A stretch of 64,000 bases of DNA from Brachypodius melanocephalos (taxonomy: Eukaryota > Chordata > Aves > Passeriformes > Pycnonotidae), in assembly GCA_013398615.1 (NCBI GenBank), contig VZSR01001685.1, positions 47,737,657 to 47,801,656 of the forward strand. Reading direction: 5' to 3'. Numbering within the stretch: position 1 is the first letter of the stretch; each line of letters starts with the position of its first letter. The notes beneath the pieces were generated by a model. That model worked only from the letters and a program-made list of their open reading frames with translations. It did not search any database and had not been told where the DNA came from. The position numbers and the translations under genes are program-made. Positions 12,950 to 24,105 of the stretch are shown here, piece after piece.

Positions 12950-15937
12950 GAAATCCAATCTATATCAAGCTCCACACAGAGCAGCACAGAACAAAGGTTT
13001 CCAACAGCTGAGTGACTGCAGACACTGTGCAAAGTGCTTCCTACCCACTGCGAGATACAGCCCTGCTGCAGATTTGAAAACCAGCTCCAGCAACTGTGTT
13101 CCAGCAGACTGTCAGGGGTGTTCTGCTCCCAGCCACCTCCTCCCTCAGAGCTGAGCTGCTGCAGGGGAGAGAAGGTTCCTGGGAGCCAGTGAGCTGGATT
13201 CAGCTCCCAGTGGAACCATGCAGGTCTGCATGGGGGCAGCGATTCAGCTGATAAGCAAGCTCACAGCCATGCTAAGCACTAAAGGAAAACCTAAACCAGG
13301 TGATCATGAAGATAGTTATTGGACTGAGCTAACCTCAGAGACAAATCTTTCTAAGTCAGGGTAGAGAGAGGAGTGCAGGAATGACCTTCAGCGTACAGAG
13401 ACAGTCCTGATACCACAGTGGAATCACCTTTGTGCTTGGGTAGCCAGGAGAGCTACACTGGCTCTCTACAGAGCCTCTGGAGCATGTACTTACTCAACCA
13501 GAGCAGGTCTGCTTTTACCTGCTGGCAGATCAACCTCTAGTCCCTAACCAAGCCCCTGAGGCTGTCTGCAGCCAGAGGACACAGCCTGTCTTCCTGTTCC
13601 CAGGGCAGCAGAGGAGCTCATGATGCTGTGCCTGTGCCCTGTCTGCAGGTTCAGACAGGCTGGTGCTCAGCACGCTCCCCTCGGCCTCACACCAGCCCAG
13701 CTGCCAGCACTGCTGGCCTGAATCATCGCCTGTGCCTCCAGCTCTGAAACAATCTCACACAGCAGTTTTTCACAGGAAATAGGCTTTTACTTTCAAAATA
13801 CTCTGGGCCTTGTTCCCCTCCAACAAGCACAGGAAGTATCTCAAATACCAGTCTTTATTTTTGTGAGCCACTATGTATCCTCTGATACCTTTGAGTACAA
13901 AGAAATTGTTGAGACTGGCTGTGCCCTTCTGTGCTCAGAGGCAGCATTAATGTTTTTTAACTCCTCTCAGTGCCTCAGCCTCTCCCAGTGCTCTTGCTGG
14001 GCACACTCAGATTTAGAGGCATGGAATGAGGCCTAATAATTTTTTTCTCAAGCCTGAGCCTGTGCTGTGCCGATTATTGGAAATCCATCGCACACGCTCC
14101 TTGCTGAGCAGTCTGAACTATTGATCTCAGTTAGAGAAAAGGATGCTCTGGACTTTATTGGAATTGCCTTTAAAAGTCCTGTTGGTACAACTGTTCTACT
14201 GGATGCTGAACACTTCCTAGTCTCCCTGCAGAGCGCTGCCTCAGACCTGCTCAGGAGCTCCTTCCTGCTGGGGGCTCCTGCAGAGCCATGGAGGAAACCG
14301 CATCACCGACCTGGGAAAGCAAGTGTGACAATTGTCAGAGGATGCACTAATGAGGGAGCATCTCTGGCCTGAGCAGTGCTCCCAGAGAGCAAGAGCGAGC
14401 AGCAGGTAGGGATTGCTGTCTGCAACAGCAGCTGGAGAGCATCCTGGACAGGTACAGGCCCCTGATCCTTGCTGGGCAGAGAACCCAGGAGGAGCCATGC
14501 AACCAAATGCTGCCTCTCTCTAAGGCAAGATGACCCTGAGCAGCAGCACCAAGCACTGAAATGACCCAGGATGTCTGTATGCACCCAAGAGGGTCCTTCA
14601 GACACCATGAACGCTCCCCAGCTCCCCACAGCATCAGTTCCGGCCTCTTCAACATTAAACAGGCAGCAGCCATTGCCAACCTCGTTTTCAGTCAAGCTCT
14701 GAAACAAAGGGGACATTAAACTTCCACCAAAATCCCACATCTCTTCAAAGCACTTCTCCATTTGGGGTACAGATGCTGTGTTTGAATGAAATAAAAGGGC
14801 CTTTCTACTGTTTTAATCACATGCCTAACAAAACACTGAATAAGCATCATCTTCACGGCTTTTTGGGTCTTAAATTAAAGAATGTATAAATTTTTCACAT
14901 ATATTAAAAATGGTTATTAGGGACAAGAGATCATTTTTAAATGGCAAAAGGCTAACTCCTGCTCCAAACCATACAGCCAGGTAATCCTTACTGTTTAGGA
15001 GCTGCTCTGTGCTATTCTGTTTCAGCACTAACCCTTATGAAACGCTACAGCTTGCTCAAGAGAAGGGTAGTTTTCACACAGAGTCGTGATCACAACCACA
15101 CCAGCACTCCTGCCCGGATGAGGAAGTACCAGATACCCCAAAGCAGAAGTGCTCACCGTCCCACCAGCCAGTCCAGCACATTTCTGCCTGCTGGGCTGAA
15201 CTTTTAGGTACGAGATTTGCATGAATGAGGACGACTAATAAGTCTTGGGCCTTGCACCCAGCATCTGTACAAAAAGCCTTCATCTAACATGGTCACTGTT
15301 CTCCCAGCCCAGGACGGCCATAAGCAGCATCCATGGCGCACAGGACCAAACCATGGCTTCCTCCTGAGGCCGGCCAGCCCAGCGTGCTGCTGCTCGGCTT
15401 CAATCCGGCCGTGACTGCAGATGGTGTGGGTTGGTGTGAGGGCTGTCACACCGCTCGCTGGACCTGCCACGTCCGTGCCTGGACCCAGGGCGCACAGGAC
15501 CTGCCGTGCCCGGCCTGTCACCCCCTCGCAGATCCGCCTCGGCCTCTCCTGACCCGGGCGGTCCCGCAGTCCCAGTGCCCTGGGGAAGCAGAGCTCGGTC
15601 AGAGCTGCCTCCGGTCGCCCCTGTGCTCTCTCCGCGGCCCCACAGAGCACCCGGCGCCGCCGGGAAGGCGCGGGGCTGCCCGGGCACTGCTGAGCATCCT
15701 CTGCGGGGCCCGGTCCTTCCCGCCAGGGATGGGGGGCAGCGCGGCGGGGGCTGTCCATATACATATACCGGCTCCTCTCCGCCCCGCGGCTCCCCATGGG
15801 CGCTCACCCCATGGCTCCGCTCCGGCTCCTCCCGGCTCCTTAGGCGATCCCCATCTCCCCCTCTCTTCCGCTGAGCCGCCCCTCGCCGCTGCCTCTGCGC
15901 CCCGCTCCGCCGCCCGGGGGGCGCGGGCAGCCCTTAC

Positions 15938-16110
15938 CTGGGCACGGGGCGCAGCCTCGTCCCTCCGGCTGCCGGCGGCGTCACGGCCGCAGGTTGTGGC
16001 TGCGAGCGGCGGTGCCGCATCGATATAAAAGGAAGCGGCGCGGGGGGAGGGAAAGGCGGCCCCGGCACCTTCGCCGCGCCCGGCTGCGATCCCCGGGCCC
16101 CTCACAAGCT
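15938..16110 (-). other. CYRIB: Putative noncoding first exon of CYRIB (5' end approximate)
   Basis: The donor at its low end reads gcccag|gtaagg on the minus strand, a near-perfect 5' splice site. The upstream limit is a guess inside the CpG island, since no TATA box or initiator on this strand fixes it. CYRIB encodes a Rac1-binding regulator of the WAVE complex, and its coding exons would lie below base 1. It could instead be the first exon of another transcript. Confidence 0.45.
16024..16030 (+). promoter_or_regulatory. TATA-box-like element (TATAAAA) facing the plus strand within the CpG island
   Basis: A TATAAAA heptamer in an otherwise GC-rich stretch, oriented for plus-strand transcription starting near 16055, opposite to the presumed CYRIB exon. 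This would fit a divergent transcript. The motif is short, so chance is possible. Confidence 0.3.
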
Positions 16111-16330
16111 CCCTCCCCGCCGCCCCCGAGCAGCGGCTGCGGCTCCCCCGGGCAGCCCCCGCGGGCCAGCGGCACTCGCAGGGTGCTCACCCCGCCGGGC
16201 CGGGGGGAAAGGATGGGCCGCAGGTCAGAGCCTTCGCATCAGCCCCCACATCCATCCCGGGGCACCTGAAGAGACCCTTCATGAGGAGCCAGATAGGGCC
16301 CTGCCCTCACGGGCTGCTCGGGGCGAGAAC

Positions 16331-19300
16331 GCAGGAAGCACACACAACAAGCAGAGCACGGGCGAGGCTCTGCAGCCATGGGAAGGGAGCAGCCGCATCC
16401 CGGAGCACCTTGAAGGCTTCAAATGTGTGTAACAAAATCCAGCCATCTCCACCAGTCTCCTGGCTGCAGGCTCTGCTGGAGCTGCCCTGGCCCGAGCAGC
16501 ACCTGGGACTGCAGGCTTGCAGCCAGGGAAGGCGTGACATCCCAGGACAGGGCTGTTGGCAACTCCAAATGCAGGTGTTGGTCCCTGCTATGGTCAAGGC
16601 CTGGTTATCCAGCCTGGCAGCCAAGCCACTTCAGTGAGACATTGTCTGTAAGACTAGCTTTGGAGGATCAAAGAAGGAACTCATCAAGGCCTAATTTCTC
16701 CTTCAAACCCCAAGAGGTCCTTCCACCTCTAGAGCTAAACTCAGAGTCCAGAGCAGTTGGGACATCCCTGAGGCACCTTGCTCTGTTTCTTCATCTTCTC
16801 CATCATGTTGATAACTGACGACATCTTGGTTGCAGGAGGAGCGAGGGTCCCCCCAGGACACGGCCTTTCCATCTGCTCTTCAGGAAGCTCTCCCTCCAGC
16901 AACAGATGCTGTTGTTCTCCTGTACCATCAATCCCTTTCAGGAAGGGGCAGGGATTAGGTGTGGGTAACATGTCTTAAGGTAATTTCTCTAAATGGCATT
17001 TTGCTTCTCAGCTTTACTGTCAGCTGCTGGTGGGGGGCTGTGATGCTTCAGTTTGCTCTGCAGCCCCCAAGGCCCAGGCCTTGCCACAATGGCAACAAAT
17101 CCCATCTTTTGCCCAGAGCAGATGGAGACGTGGGCAGCAGTGAGGCTGGGGTGCAGAGGAGTCCTGTAGGTATTGGGACCCCTATGCAGAAGTACTTCAT
17201 TTGGTGCCTTCTTTCATATTCCACCAGGCAAGCAGCTAAAGCTGTGGGTCATGGGCAGAGCAGGTGCCTGCTCTACAGACAGAGACAAGGGATGACCCCT
17301 GGCACTCCTCATCTAAACAAACATTATCAAGGGTTCCATTTTGCATGGAAAACATTTAGATGGAACTGCCATGGGCAAATGAGAGGAACAAATCCTGCTC
17401 TCAAGGGTTTTAAAATAGAGAAGGTTTTTCCACCTCCAAATTTCTTGGTGGCTTGTTTTGTGTGTGTGGGGAGGGTTCCCCCTCCTCTCTTAAATTTCTC
17501 TACATCCTGGCAGGGAAGGGGGAATGGAAGAAGCTTTTCTGCTGGACCCAGCAGCATCTCATCCAGACAGACCTTGCTGGGAACGTAACTGCCAGGTTAA
17601 AGGATATTCTGTCCCTAAGCAAGGTGACTGTTCCAGATCTGCTCCAAGGAGGAAGCAGGGGTGCCAGAACCACATCTAAGGGTGCACTTGGGTCCTGTGT
17701 GAGGCTGCAGACAGAGACTGCTCTGGCAGGGCAGCAGCACCTCCTTGCTTACAGCCAAATGTAGAGGAACAGGCTCTGCTGCTCTTTCTCAGGGCCCAGC
17801 AATTACAGCAGCTACTTGCATAATGCTGACCAGATGGTCTCACTGCCCTGCTGCCCTTCACTCCAAGCGCTGCTTACTAAGACCTTGCTGCTTCTCCTGG
17901 ACAAGGAACCTTCACTTCACTGGAGTCTGCATTACCTTGACCTCTCAGGTAAGTATATGACCAGCCTAGAGGCAGTGCTCACAGGACAGCTGCTGACTCC
18001 TTATGTTGATCTTCACATCAACGGTGGAGTCATTTATACTCTTTCAAAGGTGTCCAAGCTGTGGTTTGTGATGGCCTCCATCCCCTGCTCTTCTCATGTC
18101 TCTCCCTTGTAGCACAGGTAGAGCTCAGATTTGTTTCAATACTCTGCAAAATCTTGGAATTCCCTATCTTCCAGCATCAGTTGGTGTTATTTCACTTCAG
18201 ATGAAGATGTTTCCTGCTCTCCAGATGTCCAGACTGCCAAACTTCACTTTTAAGCAACTCTGTGCACCCTATCAAGGCATGTTTAGCATTTGTTCTCCTG
18301 TTTCTTTCTGCAGAGCTTGTTCCTGTAAGGAGGACAGAGACTGAGGAGTACCCTGGACCACAAATCTGCCCTTCATTCCCACACTTCTATCCACAGAGGT
18401 CAGGACTACTGGTGGTCCTGAAATTACTCCACAAGGCTTTTTTTTTTTTTCCCAGTTCCTGGGTGGGTTTCCACACAATAAAAAAGTTTCAGCTGAAATG
18501 AGAGCATGTGGCTGGCTGCAGCTCACTTACTGCTCAGCTGCCTGGGGCTCTTGCTTTTCTGCCTACAGGTGTTAAAGTAGGGCTACAGCTCTGAATTCAA
18601 ACCCTGCAGTGAATAAAGGGAAGAGATGTAGATCCAGAGCCATGGATGGGAATAGATGCCAAACAGAAAAGTGATTACAGGCAGTAGAACCTTTACTTAT
18701 TTGAAAAAAAGTCTGTCTTTGAGGTGTCTAAAGCAGCAAGTGGCTGCTGGTGTCAAGTCATTAAGGAAATCTGCAGGCTACAACAGAAAACTGCAATAAA
18801 CCCCTGCTTAATCACCAAACAGCTGCTGACCTCTTTTGTGCACATTCGTCTTGAGGTGCCTCATCTTTCCTTCAGTCTGAAATTCAGGAGCACATTTCAG
18901 TCCTTTCTGATACCTAAATGTTTGAATTTTAGTTAAAGACTAAGAACCCCAGCTCAGAGAGACTGTTGACACCTACTGTGGCAGGGATGTGAGAGCAGGG
19001 AGAGATGAAAAACATTACTAAAATAGGTTAAGAGCAACTTAAACTTATAAATTTGCAGGCAGAGGTAGTAAGTTATTCCTGGAGCATTCCCTGAGGAAAA
19101 GACTTGGGAAATTAATTAGTTATCAAAAAACAAAGCCTAATGCTGTTTTGAAGTGAACAAAGTTAAATACAAGAACCAACCTCTAATACAGCCACTCTTG
19201 AGCAGTTTGACTGTTTAGGGTTGATTCATCCACTCAATGAGACTGAGAGAGAAAGATTCATAATTTCTGGTAACTGAGGCACAAAATTATCTTCATGCCT

Positions 19301-21514
19301 GGGGAAAAAACCCAAACAAACCATGTGGAAATGGACCTAGTCCCACACAGACTTTCAGAGAAGAGCAAAAAGTACAAGGGGAAGGGATTTCTCTGATCAG
19401 ACACTACAAGAACCAAGGCAAAATTTGCAGGAATGGCATTAATAAAGTCAACACTGGATTTAAAGTTTCAGGTAAGCTTAAACTTTGTTCAAAACATTCT
19501 TTGGGTAGTACAGAAAATGACTGATCAGCTTCCCCTCTGCTCTGACAGCTTAGCAGATGTGACAGCTGTCACAAACTTTCCTCCCTGCCCCCACCATCAC
19601 AAAAGGACTGGAGCAGACATCCGCCTTGCTGCAGCAGGGAGGATCTGTTCTGTAATTTACAGAGGAACAAGGCAGAGCCTGTACCATGACACACTATCGT
19701 TTTTACTGTTCCCCAGCAGCAGCTGACCAGAACCAGCCAAGGCGTGCAGGTTTTGTGCCCGCTGCAGCTCGGGGCGGGGGGTGTCAGCTAAGCACGAGTT
19801 GACAAACAGCACTTAGCTTATCTCAAGAAGAAACCTGAGCACTCCTTCAGCAGATGACAGAGCTATAAATCTTGTTATGTATAGCCCTAAAAGAATCATT
19901 AAGACGACTTAGAATAGTTAGTTTGTATTAGATAAGAAAAATGTCTTGCAGCTATGCAGAGGAAACCATCTTACACTTGTGTGTGCACTTCTCATCCACC
20001 TGAAAAGCCTCCAGCTGTTTCAGAAGGGATAAAAGGTCCAAGAAAAGCATTCTTGAGAGCTTTAAACTCTTAAGGTGAGAAGCTCTCTATAAGAATGTAA
20101 GGCCTGAAGCTGAACTTCATTTACTTATGGACATTTGCTCCTCTGTCTAATTCTGGTTTCATGGCACAGAAGGGTTCCCAGTCCAAGGCATGAAACTATG
20201 TAACAGTGTGGAGCACAGGAAAATAAAGTTGTTTTCTGTTGATACTCAGGTGAACTACCACAGAGAACTAGAGAGTTCTGGGGAAGGAAAGCATCAGAAA
20301 ACAGATCACGTTTATATGGTTGAACTGTTTGTTTTCTGTTGTGCAGTAGGGAGCTACTTTGAGCTTCATTCTTTGGTATTTAATATTTGCACCACTTTCA
20401 CTGGTATACACTGCCGATTTTCTGTTTAACTATGAGCTTTATGTTTGCCAGAAGAGTAAGGAGACTGAAACTTTGAACAATAAAGGAGTTCTCTGGGCAT
20501 GCATTTGTCTTGTTATCTGCTGCTCCAAAAGTATATGAGATATCCACCTCAGTTTTGACTAAGGAAAAGAAATCAATACAAGTAGGACAGAGAACGGAGA
20601 TTGGTGGAATCGATGTCTCTCTGAATGCTGTTATCTGAAATATTGTGACACAGTAGGAATTGAGAAAGAGCACAGTATTTAACCAGGCTGATTCTCTTGC
20701 CCCACATGCATATTTCCCCCCTCCAACACCCCCATGTTGAGCCTATGTAGATTTGAAAGCACCAAACAAAGCAAGCAGGATGTTCTGTGACGGTGGTGAC
20801 CACACCAGTGCTACAATCCAGTCTGAAGAAGCTCTCGTCACTGCAGTCTCCTGAGCCCTGTGCTATGGCAGCCACTCTTCTTGATACAAACCAGATCTGA
20901 TAGCTCCACACTTCAGCTTTTCCTCTGGCTAAAGGATGTTCTCGTTGCTTTCTAGCAATTTCAAGTGACTTGTTCATTTTGGAGTGGCTTTGACAGGAAT
21001 GGGTCTTAAATGAGAAACATGCGAGAACTGAGTCAGCGATGGGGGAAAAATAACCTCTGCAAGCTGGGTCAGGAGTCAAATTCTAAGCACAAAGTCACTC
21101 CATCCTGGAAAGATTAGTACTGCTCTAGTTGGTGTGAGAGCTGCTGTCAGGCTGGGAGATCCTGCCCATGGACAGAGTTTGTGAATGGTTCCTTCAGCCC
21201 CAAGGGCTGCTGTGGAAACAACACAGAGGGGCTGGGAGCCCACAGAGCCTGCCAAGGCCAGAGAGAAAGCAATCGAAACTCATGGACAAAACAAGTGGTT
21301 TGATGCTAACTTTAGTAAGTAAAGTTTTCCAGATAAAGGCAATTGCATCCATATTTAACAGCTGTTAAAGAGATACACATTTAATTGCATTATATAAGGA
21401 GTGCTTTATATTCAAGAGAAAAACATTTCAAATGTCTTAGTTCTACCTGTTTGGAATCCAGACTTCTCCCTAGAAGATATTCCAGTTGACAAAAAGGGCC
21501 TCGTTCAGATATCT
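16331..21514. other. ASAP1-CYRIB intergenic region
   Basis: About 5 kb between the presumed CYRIB CpG island and the ASAP1 polyadenylation site. No coding exon is recognised on either strand. It contains the plus-strand exon-like block at 17793-17948 and a T-rich run near 18438. Confidence 0.55.
17793..17948 (+). ncRNA. Exon-like block on plus strand, possible lncRNA exon
   Basis: A stretch of 156 bases bounded by an acceptor (ctctttctcag) at 17792 and a perfect donor (CTCAG|gtaagtata) after 17948, both on the plus strand. It lies about 1.7 kb downstream of the plus-facing TATA motif in the CpG island. No protein similarity is recognised. It may be a cryptic pair of splice signals. Confidence 0.25.
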
Positions 21515-24105
21515 GGGATCAACTGAATACATTTATTTAAAAGCAATTTTAAATATTAAAAAAGTAGAAATTAACACATACAGTACTCAAAAACTGTCAC
21601 ATTAAATACATGTGAATAGACATGTGTACTGATGTTTTTCCTTAACATTCAATGAGAAGTCAAGATTTTAACTAGTGGCATGACCAGATCTGATTTCTGT
21701 ACACATTGATGTACTATGTAATAAAAAAATAAATAGCAACTGTTGTTCAACAGTAAATAAGACATCATCTGCAGAGCAAACTTCCCCCTCTGGGGGCACC
21801 TTCCCCTGCCCCTCCCCCCAACCCTTTATCAGCTAATTTTCCATAAAGATTTAGACTTTCCAAATACTATGTCATATACAAAATTGCAGACAGTGGCTCA
21901 TTGAGTTCAAATATAATACTGTACTTAAACTCAATCAATATCATACATTTTCAGATTTCTTATGACCCACAATAAGCCAGAATAAACAGAACTATTGTTC
22001 CTTATGGAACTCATTTAATTTTATAAAATGCATATGTATACTATTTTAAAGAGCGTAGAAAAGAATAGACATTTGACTCTACATAATTTTACATGCCTAG
22101 GTTTTCTTTATATGATTTGCATCTATCAGTTTATTTCAAGATCACTTAAAAATACAATTGACCACAAAAGTGAGTAAGTTTTGTTCTTTAATGCAACTTA
22201 AAACATTGTAGTAATGGCTAAAATGGAATGCTAAATAAATGCTAAACCTGACTTCCTTTCCATAAAAACAGAATAAAGTCTGAAATACTGGAGCTGGTAA
22301 TACTGAAGATTAGATGCCAGCAGGCTTGCTCACTCATTGCAATTTTTTTTTTTTTTGGAATTCATTTTTTAAAAATAAATGATAAAACCATTAATAGTTG
22401 ATAAATGTTTTGCATTTTTTTCATGTGGGATTTAGACAGATATTTGTTTCTAAATTAACCACAAACAGAATTAAATATTCACTGACTACAGTCTTGTAAA
22501 ACTGTATTAGAAATGAAAGCCCTCAGAAAGTCTGAGATACGCTTTTATGAAATGAAAATCTTTCCATGCAGCCAAGACAATCTGCTTTGAAATAGCAGCA
22601 CTAGGTACTGAAGCCAAAATAACATTTAAAGCAAGTAATACAAAACTACATATGAAAGTCATGGAACCCGCTACAGACAAACCATGGGAAAAACACAATC
22701 GCATGATGTTTCAAAAGATTAAAAATTAGGTTGAAAGTGACACAGGAAATTAAAGTTTCCAGTAATACATTGAAGTGTTTTCTGGCAATGCAACTTTATA
22801 ACAACTTTGAAGAAACCTCAGGTCAGATGCAGCCTTCCAAAGATGTTCTTAGAAATTAGATTTGTGACCATATGTCTGTTACTTTGTGCTTTGGGTTACG
22901 ACCATTACTGTCACAGTTTGGTGAACTCCATGAAAACCAGCCTTATCCTTGTGATCTGAGAGCTATCGTTACCAGCCTGATCAAATGCACCAGAGGTCAT
23001 CTTAGCTTCCACTTTTTAGAGCTTTAAAAATAATTTAAATTTATCCTTATATCACCACTTAAAAAATTTATTTTAGGTAACTAACTTTTAGCAAGGTTGA
23101 AGACAGAGGAAAAAAATCCACAAAATCATTTTTCAAAGAGCCAATTTAGCTATAAACAAATACTGTTGCAAGCTCACATTAACCTGAATAGCAATTAAGT
23201 TAAAATGTTCTTTTCCTCAAATGTAGCTATATGACTACAGAACTACTTTTGTACAAAGGCAGGTTTCAAGTAAGCGTCTAAATGCATGCACAATGTCAAC
23301 AGTTAACATTTGCTAGAAGTCCTCGGTTGCTAAGAATTCAGTGAAAGAAACCAGCAAATTTCACACATATCTACTAAAGAACAATATGACTAATTTTCAT
23401 TAAAGTAAGTTTTTGAATGAAATAAATTTGTAACTTTTTATAGTGAGGTAATATCACAGGGGAACTGCAATCACAGTTTGGCATAGGTCCACATAATATA
23501 AACATGAAATGCTGTATGCACACTGTAAAACATTACTGTTATCTGTAAAGTCAGTGAATATTTGTCTTCATAATTACACTTAACTGAGCACTATATTAAA
23601 TAAATATCGAAGTGGGTTTCATAGCTGTAAACTGCATACACTTATGAACTGCAGACTGATCTTTAAATTGTCCAAAACCATTCACTCATTTTAATTTTCT
23701 GCTAATTGTATATCGAGAATACCAAGTTATTAGGAACAGTCATTTCTGTACAGTTACACGGGTGACAGAGACCACCTATGTTGGAAACTGGCAGTCCACA
23801 CGTGTGGGACAGCACGGACAGAGATGGAAGTGCTAAATGCCCAGGATGGCTTCAACAAACCTGGTAAGGCGTGCCAGGTTCCAAGGCTACCATAATACTG
23901 GCAAAGGCAGAATAACACAGTATATTTACAATACATATAATTCAACCTCATGAGGTGAAACTTAAATGAAATCTTAATTTGTAACAGCAGCTATATATAC
24001 AATTGTGCACAGGATTACAGGGAGGCAGCAGCGTTCGCTTTTGCTAAAAAGCCCGTCTTGCATGAAGAATGTGCAATGCTCAAGTTTAGGATTTGTTTGT
24101 TTTGA
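21515..24105 (-). other. ASAP1: ASAP1 3' untranslated region
   Basis: AT-rich sequence downstream of the ASAP1 stop, with no reading frame of interest. A canonical AATAAA hexamer on the minus strand lies at 21532-21537, just before the base composition changes, so cleavage is placed near 21515 (inferred, about 20 bases uncertain). Further AATAAA hexamers at 22130-22135 and 23067-23072 could give shorter 3' UTRs. Two Pumilio-type UGUANAUA elements lie close to the stop. A length of about 2.6 kb resembles the long 3' UTR of mammalian ASAP1. Confidence 0.75.

Larger units (their letters stand above)
1..15367. other. No gene recognised; probable CYRIB first intron
   Basis: Moderately GC-rich sequence with no exon I can tie to a known protein on either strand, no clear transposon, and only short tandem repeats and two poly-A runs. 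Its open frames lack homology and splice support. If the CpG island at 15.4-16.3 kb is the CYRIB promoter, this is intron 1 of CYRIB on the minus strand. Confidence 0.5.
15368..16330. promoter_or_regulatory. CYRIB: CpG island, probable CYRIB (FAM49B) promoter
   Basis: About 1 kb of very GC-rich, CpG-dense sequence in an otherwise CpG-poor window, the usual form of a vertebrate housekeeping promoter. A consensus splice donor (CAG|gtaagg) on the minus strand at 15938/15937 indicates a first exon transcribed toward base 1. Weaker minus-strand gtgagc donors are at 15807 and 16190. In human and other vertebrates the gene next to the ASAP1 3' end, in the same orientation, is CYRIB, which has noncoding first exons. 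The assignment rests on that gene order because no CYRIB coding exon is in the window. Long open frames here are by-products of high GC content. Confidence 0.6.

Noticed and set aside
15204..16105. Long overlapping open frames on both strands in the CpG island
   Set aside because: High GC removes stop codons by chance. The translations are Ala/Arg/Gly/Pro-rich without homology, and a splice donor interrupts them.
16741..16971. Minus-strand frame containing KMSSVINMMEKMKKQ
   Set aside because: It looks protein-like for about 20 residues but matches no protein I know, has weak splice sites, and lies outside the presumed CYRIB transcript.
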